The notes: generated by a model not told the origin, from the letters alone. Counted from the stretch's first letter, positions 19,159 through 29,410 are shown. The stretch is 64,000 nt of DNA from Anaerocolumna cellulosilytica (GCF_014218335.1 NZ_AP023367.1:4211501-4275500); one strand, 5' to 3'. Translations and numbers: made by a program.

Positions 19159-21342
19159 TTAAAGGGCTTTTAAGTCATAATGGATTAACAAAATCGTACT
19201 TTCGCTATCAACTTGTATACCTATACTGCCATAGGGATACAGATTATCCATGTCGGCAGCCTGTAGCTGCAACTCTCCTACAGCAACAGAAAAGTTGTTA
19301 TTCTCGACTTCTATGACAGCCGTATATTCTTTACCATATTCCAGAGAATGCTCTGTTTCCGCAAGAGGATACTCTTTCGTTTCCAACTGGCAAATTACCG
19401 CCAGCCTATCTCTCGTTATCCTCAGATAGTAACTTCTAATACTACCCTGGCTTCTAAATATAATATCAGCCTGTCCACCGTTTAAGAATACAAATTTAAC
19501 TTGATAACGATAGTTCTTCCAATAATAATCGCCGGTGAATATTTTTTCACCCTCTGACAAAATTATTCCATCTTTTGTATGATATAATCCATGAAAATTT
19601 CCATTGTAATGAGTGAATCCACTAAGTTCAACCTGCTCTGTCAGATGCAGGGAATAATCTTCTAACGGTATTTGCGAAAAATCCATTCTATAATGTGGAA
19701 CTGCTTTTACCATAAATTCATCCATAAAAACACATACTTGTTCACCAAAATAGCTGTGTTCTGTCTCATCAGAAACCAATTCAATACCCAGTTCTTTTAC
19801 TAATCCATTGCTCTGGTACGGAATTTTACCTTGTATAAAAAGCCATTCTCCATGATAGTCCCCATATAGATTGCTCTGTGCAAAACGTACCTTTTCCTTA
19901 CTGTACAGATTATAATAGTAAAGATACGCCTTAATCTTCTGCCCGGTTACATTTCTCAGATAACAGCTGACCTCATCCCCCGGATATGCTATCGGTGAAA
20001 AGGAGGGCTGATATCTGGCATCGTGTAAATCCTCAGGTGTATAATAGGTCTTTTGGTATACAAATACACCATTACCGGAATGCAGATTATTAATGGTTAC
20101 TTTAAGTCCACCCATTCCTCTATAAGCTGCTTCTTCTACATTAGTAATCGCCACCTCTGCATTTTTATATCCACCCCTTACACGGAAACCATGAAGTGCA
20201 TGAGGAAATGTAAAGTGAGCATGCCTTGTTCCATATTTTTCCAACTCCTCGATATATCCACGATAAGGCTCCGGCATTTCTTCGCCTGCCAGTTCATAGC
20301 CAATACCCGAGAACAGCAGCGCCTGCTCAGAGATAGTAGCTATGTTTAAGCTTCCTGTAATCCCGGAGGCAAGCATTACATCTTTTATTGGCTTAATCAG
20401 CCTTGAGGGAATACCCGAGGGGATTTCCTTTGAAGCCCCCTTAATCCCATTCTCTAAAGCAATTCCGCTTAATACACCAAGAATTGCTCCTACATTACCT
20501 GCATTGCAATCTGTATCAAAGCCGCACAGATTAACAAGTTCCTGGGTTCTTACATAATCCCCTTCCCCATAAACCATGGAAAGTGCCATGATACCTGCAT
20601 TGGGTATAATGTGACACACTCCCGGATATTTATCCGACCAGTATTCTTTTCTTAACAGGCTAAAAGCTTCCTCCCAGGTTAAGCCCTCATCATAACACTT
20701 AAGCATACTGAGAACTACCCTTGTATAGTCACATTCATCAATAAGCTCAAGCGCTTCCTTCATAACGTCTCGAATCGAAGTCCTTATATAGGCCAAAGAG
20801 ATACAAGCAGCCACATAACGGGCACCTGCAATGCCATTTAGGTCATGGGTTACTCTTGCACAGCTTTCTGCCAGAGATGCTGCTAGTATAGGATTACCGG
20901 GTGCCGCAAATCCAAAACCATCTATGAATATCTGGCCGCCTATCTGCTCTGCTAGTTCTTTTCCGTTCCTTTCAGCACTCCCGGATTCCGGTGCTTCTAT
21001 GCCGGCTAATAAATTTTTGTATGCTGTATGCTCTGTGGACAATTCTTCTCCCCACCAGAAAAAGCCATGCTCCCTAGGAACATAATTTAAAAACGTGTAT
21101 CCGAATTCTCTGGACGCAGCTTCCTTATAGTTCTTTAATGCACGTATAAAATAAATCGGACCATTGCTGTCATCATCAGCAGCAAAATCATGATAATCCA
21201 CCAGGTAATCTTGTATTCTGTCCCCTATCATTGTTTGAATTTTTTCTCTGCTCCAATTTTCAATAGGTGCACCCATTCGTATCCCTATGACTTTACCAAG
21301 CCATCCTGCATAGGTTTTTTCTACATAATTATCTGGTATCAT
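19159..21342 (-). CDS. ADP-ribosylglycohydrolase family protein with extra C-terminal domain
   Basis: About 727 aa. Residues about 5-330 form an ADP-ribosylglycohydrolase (DraG/ARH) domain with dinuclear metal motifs FAADDDSNGP (about 54-63) and GFDTDCNAGNVG (about 275-286). The remaining 400 residues are a beta-rich region with no motif I can name, probably sugar-binding or structural. The family hydrolyses N- or O-glycosidic bonds to ADP-ribose or related ribosides. I start at the ATG at 21342 with GAGG six bases upstream; it overlaps the M20 gene end by 14 bases, so translation is coupled. Linkage to nucleoside uptake points to riboside catabolism. Confidence 0.88.
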   Translation of the reverse strand: MIPDNYVEKTYAGWLGKVIGIRMGAPIENWSREKIQTMIGDRIQDYLVDYHDFAADDDSNGPIYFIRALKNYKEAASREFGYTFLNYVPREHGFFWWGEELSTEHTAYKNLLAGIEAPESGSAERNGKELAEQIGGQIFIDGFGFAAPGNPILAASLAESCARVTHDLNGIAGARYVAACISLAYIRTSIRDVMKEALELIDECDYTRVVLSMLKCYDEGLTWEEAFSLLRKEYWSDKYPGVCHIIPNAGIMALSMVYGEGDYVRTQELVNLCGFDTDCNAGNVGAILGVLSGIALENGIKGASKEIPSGIPSRLIKPIKDVMLASGITGSLNIATISEQALLFSGIGYELAGEEMPEPYRGYIEELEKYGTRHAHFTFPHALHGFRVRGGYKNAEVAITNVEEAAYRGMGGLKVTINNLHSGNGVFVYQKTYYTPEDLHDARYQPSFSPIAYPGDEVSCYLRNVTGQKIKAYLYYYNLYSKEKVRFAQSNLYGDYHGEWLFIQGKIPYQSNGLVKELGIELVSDETEHSYFGEQVCVFMDEFMVKAVPHYRMDFSQIPLEDYSLHLTEQVELSGFTHYNGNFHGLYHTKDGIILSEGEKIFTGDYYWKNYRYQVKFVFLNGGQADIIFRSQGSIRSYYLRITRDRLAVICQLETKEYPLAETEHSLEYGKEYTAVIEVENNNFSVAVGELQLQAADMDNLYPYGSIGIQVDSESTILLIHYDLKAL

Positions 21343-22636
21343 TACAATCCTCAACTTTCAGCCAGTTATTTAAATAATATTCCTTCTTCTCCTGATAGCC
21401 TTCTTTCTTTTTCTGTAAACTTTTATCAGACAAAATATCCAGTATGGTTCCTGCCAAAACCTTGGCTGTATCCATATATACATGTTCTTTATCAATTATC
21501 TTAAATTGGTTGCTGTGGACAATACCTGATATACCGGAAAATCCAAACTGTACAACAGGAAGCAAGAGGCTGATATCACCAATATCACCAGATGCTCCCG
21601 AAACTAATTCGTGAATAATCTCTTCTTCGTTACAAAGTGTGAGCATATTTTGATGAATCACCTGATTAATCTCCCTGCTTTGCTTTAAGGGCAGGTAACC
21701 ATTGGTATCTAAAACCTCGCAGGCAACTCCCAGTGCTTCCCCACAGTGTACAAAAGCATTCGTTATCTGTTCGTTGATTTGAAACAAATCCTTTGTTGTC
21801 GTCGTTCGGATATAGGTTTCTACGACTGCATAATCACAAATGATATTAGCGGTTTTACCGCCTTCTCTTAAAATAGGATACACTCTGGCACCGGCTTCCG
21901 GTGAGAAGGTATCCTTAAGCATCTGTATGGCCGTGAGAGAAAGGGTTGCCGCCTGAAGGGCATTTCTGCCCATGTGGGGAACAACACCTGCATGAGCTGC
22001 CTGCCCTTTAAATACCGCTTCCTTTAATATAAAACCCGACAAAGTTGAATTTAAATCGAATTTTGCATCGGGATGTTTTTCATCTACGCCCATAACATGA
22101 CAGGATAAAAGCATATCTACTTCATCAAAAACACCCTCATAAATCATATTTTGCTTTCCAGAGAAGAACCGAATCTTACCTTCATCCTTAAGCTTCTTTC
22201 TGGTCTCCATATCTATAAATTCTTCCGCCGGAGTAAAGAAAAAGCTGACTTTGCCATCCATCTCTTTCAGTACGTTGCTGTGATGAAAAGCAGTTATAAG
22301 ATTTAAAAGAATGGCAACTTGTATACTATGTCCACAGGAATGAAAAGGTACCATGTTCCCATCCATACTAGTTAACAGTGCGTCCATATCCGCTGCAACA
22401 CCAATATGAAAGTCTTCTCCCAGACCTAGAGTGACAATTACTCCATGTAGTGAAACGTTCGCTTTATAGGGAATCCCCAACTCATCCAAGTGTCTGCAAA
22501 TAATGCGTTCCGTTTTTTCTTCCAAAAAACCTAATTCAGGGGTCTGAAACAGCTCCTCCCCCAATGCAAAGATTGCCTGGCGGTTTTCTTCCAGATAATT
22601 GTTTACAATTTGTTTTTTGTTATTGACATCTGACAT
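21329..22636 (-). CDS. M20-family amidohydrolase/peptidase (AbgB-like)
   Basis: This 435-aa protein shows the M20 metal-binding signatures: an early GVAADMDAL segment (about 78-86), FHSCGHSIQVAILL (about 97-110), FTPAEEF (about 131-137), and a dimerisation lid domain with GRNALQAA. The family removes acyl or amino-acid groups from amide bonds with a di-zinc or manganese site. Here Asp and His metal ligands appear present. It starts after AAAGGA, and its end overlaps the ADP-ribosylglycohydrolase gene by 14 bases. Its role next to nucleoside genes is not obvious; it may deacylate a modified nucleoside or an aminobenzoyl conjugate. Confidence 0.88.
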   Translation of the reverse strand: MSDVNNKKQIVNNYLEENRQAIFALGEELFQTPELGFLEEKTERIICRHLDELGIPYKANVSLHGVIVTLGLGEDFHIGVAADMDALLTSMDGNMVPFHSCGHSIQVAILLNLITAFHHSNVLKEMDGKVSFFFTPAEEFIDMETRKKLKDEGKIRFFSGKQNMIYEGVFDEVDMLLSCHVMGVDEKHPDAKFDLNSTLSGFILKEAVFKGQAAHAGVVPHMGRNALQAATLSLTAIQMLKDTFSPEAGARVYPILREGGKTANIICDYAVVETYIRTTTTKDLFQINEQITNAFVHCGEALGVACEVLDTNGYLPLKQSREINQVIHQNMLTLCNEEEIIHELVSGASGDIGDISLLLPVVQFGFSGISGIVHSNQFKIIDKEHVYMDTAKVLAGTILDILSDKSLQKKKEGYQEKKEYYLNNWLKVEDCNDTR

Positions 22637-22723
22637 CTGTTTTTCCTTTCTATATTTCTACTTCCTATTTTATCCTTTTTTCGTTAATTATACAATATCT
22701 AATAAAATCTAACAAAAACTGAC

Positions 22724-22752
22724 AAGGGAGGGAGAATATCTTCCCCTCCCTT
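22724..22752 (-). terminator. Terminator/attenuator after the nucleoside hydrolase gene
   Basis: AAGGGAGGG (22724-22732) pairs with CCCTCCCTT (22744-22752). On the minus strand the stem is followed by a T-rich stretch. It separates the nucleoside hydrolase from the M20 gene and probably lowers expression of the distal genes. Confidence 0.75.
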
Positions 22753-22761
22753 TGATAATAT

Positions 22762-23703
22762 CTATGCTTGTGCTTCTGTATCCAGCCGGTAGATTGCCTT
22801 TTTAAGATACGCTACAAATTTCTCACGGTCAACAGATAACAATACTTTTGTATTCGGTTTCGGCATATTATACCACACCCTTTTGTCGGTAACACTCATG
22901 CCTGCTGTCAGATTTCCCTGTAATTCAATATCCACATGATAATCCCCATGGGTAAATATTTCAGGATGCAATATATACATTACCGGGCAGGCATCAAATA
23001 TGGGGCTTCTATCGATATTTAAGCCTTTAGAGAATTTCGCATAAAACTCTAATAGTTCATAAACAAACCTTGAAACCCTGCCCCCGTCTTTAAACTCGTC
23101 GATTTCACTGTGTAGAATACTGGCAGCCTGGCTTACCTCCGTACCTGCCTGTATAATCGGAATTCCCGAGTGAAATACCATGTAAGCCGCATGTGGGTCA
23201 ATATAAAAATTAAATTCAGCCGCAGCCGTAGCGTTACCGGAGCTATAGCTTCCTCCCATTAAAGCAATCGTTTCTATTCTATCCTTTACCTTTGGAAAAG
23301 TTTTTAGCAGCAAGGCAATGTTGGTTAAAGGTCCTAATGCAATGATAGTAACCTTACCTTCTGCCTCAAGAATTTTGTCCTTTAAAAATTCCACGCCATG
23401 TCTGTTGTCGTATTCTAACGTAATCTTATCAAAGACCGGACCATCCATCCCACTGTCTCCATGAGCTTCTGGTGCTACTTTAAGAGGACTTATCAACGGA
23501 CTGTCAGCTCCTTTTGCAACCGGTATCCTTTTATCCGCTGCCATAAGTACCTTTAAAGCATTCTCACTTACCTTTTCTAAGGTTTGATTTCCTCCCACTG
23601 TGGTGATACCAAGCAGGCGAAAGTTTTCTGGATTTGCCAGAGTCAGTAATATGGCAAGAGCATCATCATGGCCGGGGTCACAATCAATTAGTACATTTCT
23701 CAT
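22762..23703 (-). CDS. Inosine/uridine-preferring nucleoside hydrolase
   Basis: This 313-aa enzyme opens with the DCDPGHDDALAI calcium-binding signature (residues 7-18) and has the conserved ALMGGSY (about 147-153) and AEFNFYIDPHAA (about 163-174) segments of the IunH family. It cleaves the N-glycosidic bond of ribonucleosides to give free base and ribose in the cytoplasm. Its ATG shares one base with the stop of the upstream permease (TAATG), a clear sign of translational coupling with the nucleoside ABC transporter. The ribose produced could be phosphorylated by the ribokinase encoded upstream. Confidence 0.95.
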   Translation of the reverse strand: MRNVLIDCDPGHDDALAILLTLANPENFRLLGITTVGGNQTLEKVSENALKVLMAADKRIPVAKGADSPLISPLKVAPEAHGDSGMDGPVFDKITLEYDNRHGVEFLKDKILEAEGKVTIIALGPLTNIALLLKTFPKVKDRIETIALMGGSYSSGNATAAAEFNFYIDPHAAYMVFHSGIPIIQAGTEVSQAASILHSEIDEFKDGGRVSRFVYELLEFYAKFSKGLNIDRSPIFDACPVMYILHPEIFTHGDYHVDIELQGNLTAGMSVTDKRVWYNMPKPNTKVLLSVDREKFVAYLKKAIYRLDTEAQA

Positions 23704-24617
23704 TAGCTTCGTCCTCCTCTGGATTTACGAACTGAATACACAACAATTCCGATAAATACCGCCACATAAGGCAGAGTGGTAATTAATTCGGAAGGAATAT
23801 TCTGTAATTGCAAAACATTACCAATAGCACTGAATATCCCGAACAAAAAGGAGGTTATGGTAGTAGGGATTACCATGGAACGTCCCATGGCGCTGGCCGC
23901 AATGGCAATCCAGCCTCTTCCGGCTATCATATCTCTGGTGAACATAGACAGGTATCCCATGGACATGTAAGCACCGCCAAAACCGGCCAACAGTCCACTA
24001 AGGCAAAGAGCCGTAAATTGTACCCGCCGTACCTTAATTCCTACAGAAGCTGCCGCTGCCGGATTCTCTCCCACTGCTTTTATGTGGGTTCCAAGCTTTG
24101 TTTTATTCAGCATAATATAGATTGCCGCAACGGATAACAGAGCAACGTACACAAGAATATTATGCCCGGAAAAAATCTCTCCGATAACCGGTATTTTATC
24201 AATAAGCGGAAGTTTTACAGAGGGTATCTGCTTACTGGCAAGAGAGGCTGAATTTCCCTTTTGTCCGGTAAACATGTACAGAATATAAACCGTAAAACTA
24301 CTGGCGAACAAATTCAGGGCAATCCCTGCCATAATCACCTTTGTGCCCAGATAAAGGCTTAAATATGCCATAAAGGCACTGAACAAAACGCCTACTAATA
24401 ACGCGGCAATAAGACCAATCAGGGCACTTTTTGAATAGGCAGAAGCTAGCACTCCCGCTAGGGAAGCCGTTAACATAGTTCCTTCCATGGCTATATTACT
24501 TACTCCTGCTTTACTAGATATAACATTGCCAAGGGCTGCAAATAAAATGGGAGTCGTTACTCTAAGGATAGCATAGAAAAAGGCGGGCGTTACTAAAAGG
24601 GCTAATATATCATTCAT
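23703..24617 (-). CDS. Nucleoside ABC transporter permease (NupP/YufQ-like)
   Basis: This 304-aa membrane protein has about eight to ten helices and the BPD_transp_2 signature (GAVGENPAAAASVGIKVRRVQF in part, near 180-200). It is the second permease of the nucleoside uptake system of the BMP/NupNOPQ type. Its start overlaps the previous permease by 8 bases and its stop overlaps the nucleoside hydrolase ATG, so the segment is one tightly coupled operon. Confidence 0.94.
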   Translation of the reverse strand: MNDILALLVTPAFFYAILRVTTPILFAALGNVISSKAGVSNIAMEGTMLTASLAGVLASAYSKSALIGLIAALLVGVLFSAFMAYLSLYLGTKVIMAGIALNLFASSFTVYILYMFTGQKGNSASLASKQIPSVKLPLIDKIPVIGEIFSGHNILVYVALLSVAAIYIMLNKTKLGTHIKAVGENPAAAASVGIKVRRVQFTALCLSGLLAGFGGAYMSMGYLSMFTRDMIAGRGWIAIAASAMGRSMVIPTTITSFLFGIFSAIGNVLQLQNIPSELITTLPYVAVFIGIVVYSVRKSRGGRS

Positions 24618-25668
24618 TTACAGTACCTCCTGCCAGGGCTTTTTTACGTTTCAAGTATTTTACAATAAAATCTGCTGTAATTAGCAGTACCAGTACCATC
24701 TCTACAATGGCTACCATTTCAACCGGCACGTCCGTGCTTCTTGCCATAATATCAGAACCGGTCCGCAGATAGCTCAGACCAAAAGCTGCCACAAAAGCAC
24801 CGATTGGATGATTTTTACCTAGCATGGCTACCAGACAGCCGTCAAAACCGTAGCCTGGCAAAGCTGACCATGTAAAACGGTCATACATACTAAGCAGATG
24901 TACAGAAGAACCCATTCCGGCAATAAAACCAGACATAAAATGTACTATCATGGTAAGGGCAAAAAAGCTCATTCCGGAATATTTTGCAAAATCTTTATTG
25001 ATTCCGGTCATTTTTATCATATACCCTAGTTTTGTCTTTTTATAGATAAACCATATAGTCCCAGTAAGTAGTAATAACAGTATAAAACCAGTTGTAATAT
25101 TAGTTTTTGGTATGATTACCGTAAGCTTAGCCGTATCTAAGAAAGGGGCACTTGCTACTCCCGTAACGGACATGTCCTTTAAACGGGTTTTTAAAATATA
25201 AAATCCAATGCCGAACAAGATCGTATTTAACATAAGAGAGGTTACTAATTCATTGGCATCATATTTCGCTTTGAAAAAACCAGATATACAAGCAATCAGT
25301 CCGCCGAAAAGCGAAGCTGCCAGTATCACTAAAAAGGAATGAAAAAATCCATTTCCTAGTGACCGTGTTGCTAAAATAGTGGTTATAATACCGGAGATAT
25401 AAAAGATACCTTCTCCACCCATATTAAACAAACCGCTTCGAAATAATAAAGAAGCAGATAAGCCTGCAAAGGCCAAGGGAATCATTAATTCAATTACGTT
25501 ACCAAAATACCTCATACGGGTCAGAGGTGCTGTTAAAAGCTTTGAAAAAGCATAAAAGGGTTCTTCACTTGTACCTAATAAAACAAGAAGGGTGATGACC
25601 AAAGCAATCCCTATGGCTGTAAGTATCTGAATTATTTCATTTTTTGCTTTCAAATTAAGCTTCTTCAT
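24610..25668 (-). CDS. Nucleoside ABC transporter permease (NupO/YufP-like)
   Basis: This 352-aa integral membrane protein has roughly ten helices, with the family segment ELMIPLAFAGLSASLLFRSG (about 61-80) and NMGGEGIFYISGI (about 82-94). It forms the channel with the second permease. The start overlaps the ATPase gene by 14 bases and the stop overlaps the next permease gene by 8 bases. The BPD_transp_2 class transports nucleosides or ribose-like sugars, and the BMP lipoprotein upstream fixes it as nucleoside type. Confidence 0.94.
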   Translation of the reverse strand: MKKLNLKAKNEIIQILTAIGIALVITLLVLLGTSEEPFYAFSKLLTAPLTRMRYFGNVIELMIPLAFAGLSASLLFRSGLFNMGGEGIFYISGIITTILATRSLGNGFFHSFLVILAASLFGGLIACISGFFKAKYDANELVTSLMLNTILFGIGFYILKTRLKDMSVTGVASAPFLDTAKLTVIIPKTNITTGFILLLLLTGTIWFIYKKTKLGYMIKMTGINKDFAKYSGMSFFALTMIVHFMSGFIAGMGSSVHLLSMYDRFTWSALPGYGFDGCLVAMLGKNHPIGAFVAAFGLSYLRTGSDIMARSTDVPVEMVAIVEMVLVLLITADFIVKYLKRKKALAGGTVNE

Positions 25669-27223
25669 ACATTAACCTCCGGATATCCCCTTTGTCTTGT
25701 TTCTTAACACCCAGCATATAAAATCCCAATTCAGTTTCTGTCAGATTTTTAACATCCTCAAAAAAGCCTACGATTTCACCGGAATACATCACTATAATTT
25801 TGTCGCTAACAGCCAGTGCCTCACTCAAATCCGCACTGATTAGAAGGATTGCTTTATTATCATTGCGCAGTTTTATTAATTTTTCGTGGATAAACCTGGC
25901 AGAACCAATATCAACTCCTCTGGTGGGTTGTTCTGCTATTAAAAAGTCTGGGTCTGCGTAATATTCTCTAGCTACTACTACTTTTTGAATGTTACCGCCG
26001 GAAAGAGAACCAATTTCTGTTTCCTTTGACTGACATACAACATTAAAATCCTGTATCAACTGAGAGCTTACTTTATCAATGGCTTTTTGGTTCATACAAA
26101 ATCGATGATTGAATTGTTTATCATCATAAAAACTAGAGATTAAATTCTCTTTTATAGTCCCAGTAGACGCAATACCTTGTCTCATACGGTCCTCCGGAAT
26201 ATATGCTGCCTTGGCATTCTTCCTGATTTCCTTGATTTTTAGTCCCTCAATCGGAACTGTATTAATAGTAATACGGCCTTCCTGAGGCTTTTTATACCCG
26301 AATAAAACTTCCACAAGCTCAGCCTGCCCGTTTCCTTCTACACCTACTACCCCCAGAATCTCTCCGGTTTTAGCCTGTAGATTTATGTCTTTTAGTATGG
26401 AAATATTGTTTTGCTTTAAATTTAAACCTTCTATATTTAACGCAGTCTTCCTGCCCTTTACTTCATCTTTAATATCGTCATATTGGTATTCTACCCGTCG
26501 TCCAATCATAAGTTCAGATATCTTCTCAAGACTTACCTCCTCGGTATTATGGGTAGAAATTAACTGACCTTTCCGAATAACCGAAATACGGTCACTAATT
26601 TGCTTCACTTCATTTAGTTTATGGGAAATAAATAATATAGTGTGTCCATTCTCTTTGAATTTCTTCAATTCCACAAAGAGCTGTTCTGTTTCCTGCGGTG
26701 TCAATACTGCTGTAGGCTCATCCAAAATTAGTATTTTTGCACCTTTATAAAGAAGCTTAAGAATTTCCACTTTCTGCTTCATTCCTACACTTAATTTCTC
26801 GATTTTTTCATCCATGGTAAGCTGAAAATTATATTGTTTTGCCAATGCCATGGCTTTCTTTTTACTTTCCTTTGCCTGTATAAAATTAAATTTGGTGGGT
26901 TCATCACCTAAAACGATATTTTGCAATACCGTAAAAGAAGGTATTAACATGAAATGCTGGTGTACCATACCGATACCTACAGCAATTGAATCTAAAGGGG
27001 AGGAAAAATTCATTTCTTTTCCTTTAAAATAGATAGCGCCTCCTGTTGGCTTTTCCAGTCCAAATATCATTTTCATAAGAGTAGATTTTCCGGCACCGTT
27101 CTCTCCTACAATGGCATGAATTTCTCCTTCTTTAAAGCCGACAGATATTCCTCTATTAGCAGCTACACCGTTATCATACACTTTATCGACATTTTTTAAT
27201 TCTAAAATATAATCCTGACCCAT
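25655..27223 (-). CDS. Nucleoside ABC transporter ATP-binding protein with two ATPase domains
   Basis: This 522-aa protein carries two fused ATPase domains. The first has Walker A GENGAGKST (about 39-47), signature LSVGMKQ (about 144-150) and Walker B ILILDEPTAVL (about 164-174). The second has a GVEGNGQAEL P-loop-like segment (about 294-303), signature LSGGNIQ (about 405-411) and a Walker B ending in EQPTRGVD. The second P-loop lacks the normal GKS ending, as is typical for the RbsA/NupO-type family in which one site is degenerate. It energises nucleoside uptake. Confidence 0.95.
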   Translation of the reverse strand: MGQDYILELKNVDKVYDNGVAANRGISVGFKEGEIHAIVGENGAGKSTLMKMIFGLEKPTGGAIYFKGKEMNFSSPLDSIAVGIGMVHQHFMLIPSFTVLQNIVLGDEPTKFNFIQAKESKKKAMALAKQYNFQLTMDEKIEKLSVGMKQKVEILKLLYKGAKILILDEPTAVLTPQETEQLFVELKKFKENGHTILFISHKLNEVKQISDRISVIRKGQLISTHNTEEVSLEKISELMIGRRVEYQYDDIKDEVKGRKTALNIEGLNLKQNNISILKDINLQAKTGEILGVVGVEGNGQAELVEVLFGYKKPQEGRITINTVPIEGLKIKEIRKNAKAAYIPEDRMRQGIASTGTIKENLISSFYDDKQFNHRFCMNQKAIDKVSSQLIQDFNVVCQSKETEIGSLSGGNIQKVVVAREYYADPDFLIAEQPTRGVDIGSARFIHEKLIKLRNDNKAILLISADLSEALAVSDKIIVMYSGEIVGFFEDVKNLTETELGFYMLGVKKQDKGDIRRLMYEEA

Positions 27224-27251
27224 TCCCTTAACCTCCGGGCATATTTGTTTA

Positions 27252-27308
27252 AAAGGGGCTGCTGCAAAATAGAATAATTGGATGAATGATTTTGCTTACA
27301 ACCCCTTT
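27252..27308 (-). terminator. Intercistronic hairpin between the BMP lipoprotein and ATPase genes
   Basis: AAAGGGG (27252-27258) pairs with CCCCTTT (27302-27308), and an inner GCAAAAT/ATTTTGC stem (27264-27270 with 27289-27295) continues it after internal bulges. A hairpin here probably protects or terminates part of the transcript so that the binding protein is made in excess over the membrane components. Confidence 0.55.
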
Positions 27309-27362
27309 GTACTTATTTATAAAGCTTTATATCTTAAAAGAAAACTTGTGAGTATCCATGCA

Positions 27363-28445
27363 TTATGGCTGAACTGTTTCTCTGAATTTGCTGATTGCAG
27401 TATCATCCATATCAAAGGCTGAGGATATGGTTAAAGCACCGTCTTTTAATGCTTTTTCTGCGGAATCTACGGCTGCTTTTACATTGTCAGTAGCCGCTGC
27501 TTCATAAAATTTATTTTTAGCAATACCGATACCATCTTCTTTAAAACCAAACTGAACATGAGTACCCCAGGAAAGTGTACCTTCTTTTGCAGCAGTTACA
27601 GAAGTTAAGATTGTTTTATCAATGGTTTTGTAACCGGAAGTAATGATTTTCTGCGCTTTTGCTTCATCTGTCTCTGCATAAAGAAGAGCCTGGTCACTAT
27701 CTACACCGATTACATATTTATTTAATTCATTCGCAGCATCAATAACACCGTTACCTGCATTACCAGCGCAGGCAAAAATTACATCCACACCAGTTTTATA
27801 CTGATTTAATGCTATTTCCTTAGCAGTAGCTACGTCCTGGAAACCACCTACATAAGAAACCGCTACCTTAATATCTGGATTCACAGACTTTGCACCTTCT
27901 ACATAACCAACCATAAAATCATTGATTCCGGGAATGTCCATACCGCCGATAAAACCGATAGTTGCATTCTCATCTGCTAATTCCATATCAGAGGTGGTAG
28001 TTGCAGCTGCAACCACACCGCATAAATATCCGATTTCGTTGGTAGAATAGAACATGGAGTACACATTATCCAATCCTGCGGCATCTTCTATATCAAAGTT
28101 AATAAATTTCTGATCAGGATATTCAGCTGCTACTTCATTCATATAAGGAGCAATCTGCCAATTACAGCTTAAGATTACATCGTAACCCTCTTCTGCTGCA
28201 TCAATAAAATAAGATTTCCATTTGGAGTCATCTGTACCGATTTCAATAATTTTAGTGCTAACATCAGACAGGTTTGTATCTACCAGCTTCATACCTTCTA
28301 CTGCAAGATCATAAAAGGATTGATCTCCTTGATAAGGTATTAACAGTGCTGCTGTATACTTTTTTTCCTCCTCTTTCTTGGAACATCCTGTGATTCCGGC
28401 GATACATAAAACCATAGCCAATAATACGATTAGTGTTTTTTTCAT
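27363..28445 (-). CDS. BMP-family nucleoside-binding lipoprotein
   Basis: This 360-aa protein has a lipoprotein signal peptide ending in lipobox ITGC (Cys21) and a basic membrane protein (BMP/PnrA/TmpC) fold. Recognisable segments include YTAALLIPYQGDQSFYDLA (about 30-48), GFIGGMDIPGINDFMVGYVEGA (about 163-184, given as family match) and VIFACAGNAGNGV (about 227-239). PnrA-type proteins bind purine nucleosides. It would capture nucleosides at the cell surface for the ABC permeases encoded next. AGGAGGACAAC precedes the ATG. Confidence 0.94.
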   Translation of the reverse strand: MKKTLIVLLAMVLCIAGITGCSKKEEEKKYTAALLIPYQGDQSFYDLAVEGMKLVDTNLSDVSTKIIEIGTDDSKWKSYFIDAAEEGYDVILSCNWQIAPYMNEVAAEYPDQKFINFDIEDAAGLDNVYSMFYSTNEIGYLCGVVAAATTTSDMELADENATIGFIGGMDIPGINDFMVGYVEGAKSVNPDIKVAVSYVGGFQDVATAKEIALNQYKTGVDVIFACAGNAGNGVIDAANELNKYVIGVDSDQALLYAETDEAKAQKIITSGYKTIDKTILTSVTAAKEGTLSWGTHVQFGFKEDGIGIAKNKFYEAAATDNVKAAVDSAEKALKDGALTISSAFDMDDTAISKFRETVQP

Positions 28446-28454
28446 GTTGTCCTC

Positions 28455-29324
28455 CTATAATATAAGTTTATCTATGTCTGGCATAGCCCCTTGGGCTCCT
28501 TTGTAGGATATGGTAAAAGCAGCAATCTGATTGGCAAAATTCACTGCCTCCTCCAAAGTTTTTCCTGCCAGCGTGGCAACTGCCATTGCCCCATTAAAAG
28601 CATCTCCGGCTCCGGTGGTATCCACCACCTTAGCAGGTACTGCTTTACAATGCACAAGCTTTTCCCCATCATGAAAATATGCACCATCTTTCCCGGCGCT
28701 CATAATTATCTTCCCTGGATATTCCTTAAGTACTTCCTGATATGGCTTATGAAATATAAGCTGTAATTCTGTTTCATTCGGAATGCAATAGGTGACTTTA
28801 TCTATATACTTAAGCAAAAGCGGCTTCCCAGGTGCAGGGTTTAAAATAACTTTTATAGCATTTTCATAACAAAAATCTATAATTTCATAAACCGTATCTA
28901 AAGGTATCTCAAGCTGGAGCATCACTAGGTCAGAGGCTAAAATCAATTTTTTAAGTGATGCTGCATAGCTTTTATCTACATATGCATTTGCTCCTGGAAC
29001 TACTACAATCGTGTTATCCGTATTGCTGGTTGTAACGATTGCCATACCGGTACTGGTTTCTTTCACGGCTTTAATGTGTTTGGTTTCAATCTTATTCTGC
29101 TTTAAGGTTTCTAGTAAAAAGGTACGATACATATCTTCTCCCAGACAACCTGCCATGGTTACTTGTGCACCAAGCTTTGCCGCACAGACAGCCTGATTCA
29201 TCCCTTTTCCGCCGGGTAGAATTTCATAATTATGGCACTGCATTGTCTCCCCGGGAACAGGAAGCTTGTCCACTTGTACAAGCATATCTATATTCATACT
29301 TCCAATTACTGTTATTTTCTTCAA
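28455..29324 (-). CDS. rbsK: Ribokinase-like PfkB-family sugar kinase
   Basis: This 289-aa protein begins with GSMNIDMLVQVDKLPVPGET (about 8-27), contains GGKGMNQAVCAAKLGAQ (about 38-54) and the PfkB signature DTTGAGDAFNGAMAV (about 235-249) with the catalytic Asp in GAGD. These are diagnostic for ribokinase. It should phosphorylate ribose released by the nucleoside hydrolase. The gene lies 10 bp before the BMP lipoprotein gene. A different nucleoside or sugar substrate within PfkB cannot be excluded. Confidence 0.88.
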   Translation of the reverse strand: MKKITVIGSMNIDMLVQVDKLPVPGETMQCHNYEILPGGKGMNQAVCAAKLGAQVTMAGCLGEDMYRTFLLETLKQNKIETKHIKAVKETSTGMAIVTTSNTDNTIVVVPGANAYVDKSYAASLKKLILASDLVMLQLEIPLDTVYEIIDFCYENAIKVILNPAPGKPLLLKYIDKVTYCIPNETELQLIFHKPYQEVLKEYPGKIIMSAGKDGAYFHDGEKLVHCKAVPAKVVDTTGAGDAFNGAMAVATLAGKTLEEAVNFANQIAAFTISYKGAQGAMPDIDKLIL

Positions 29325-29410
29325 TGAAATACCTCTCTTTAATTTCCTCTATGACTTTGTGTAAAGTAAAGCATACTCACATCCTAATTCATAGCGTAAA
29401 ACATCTGAAA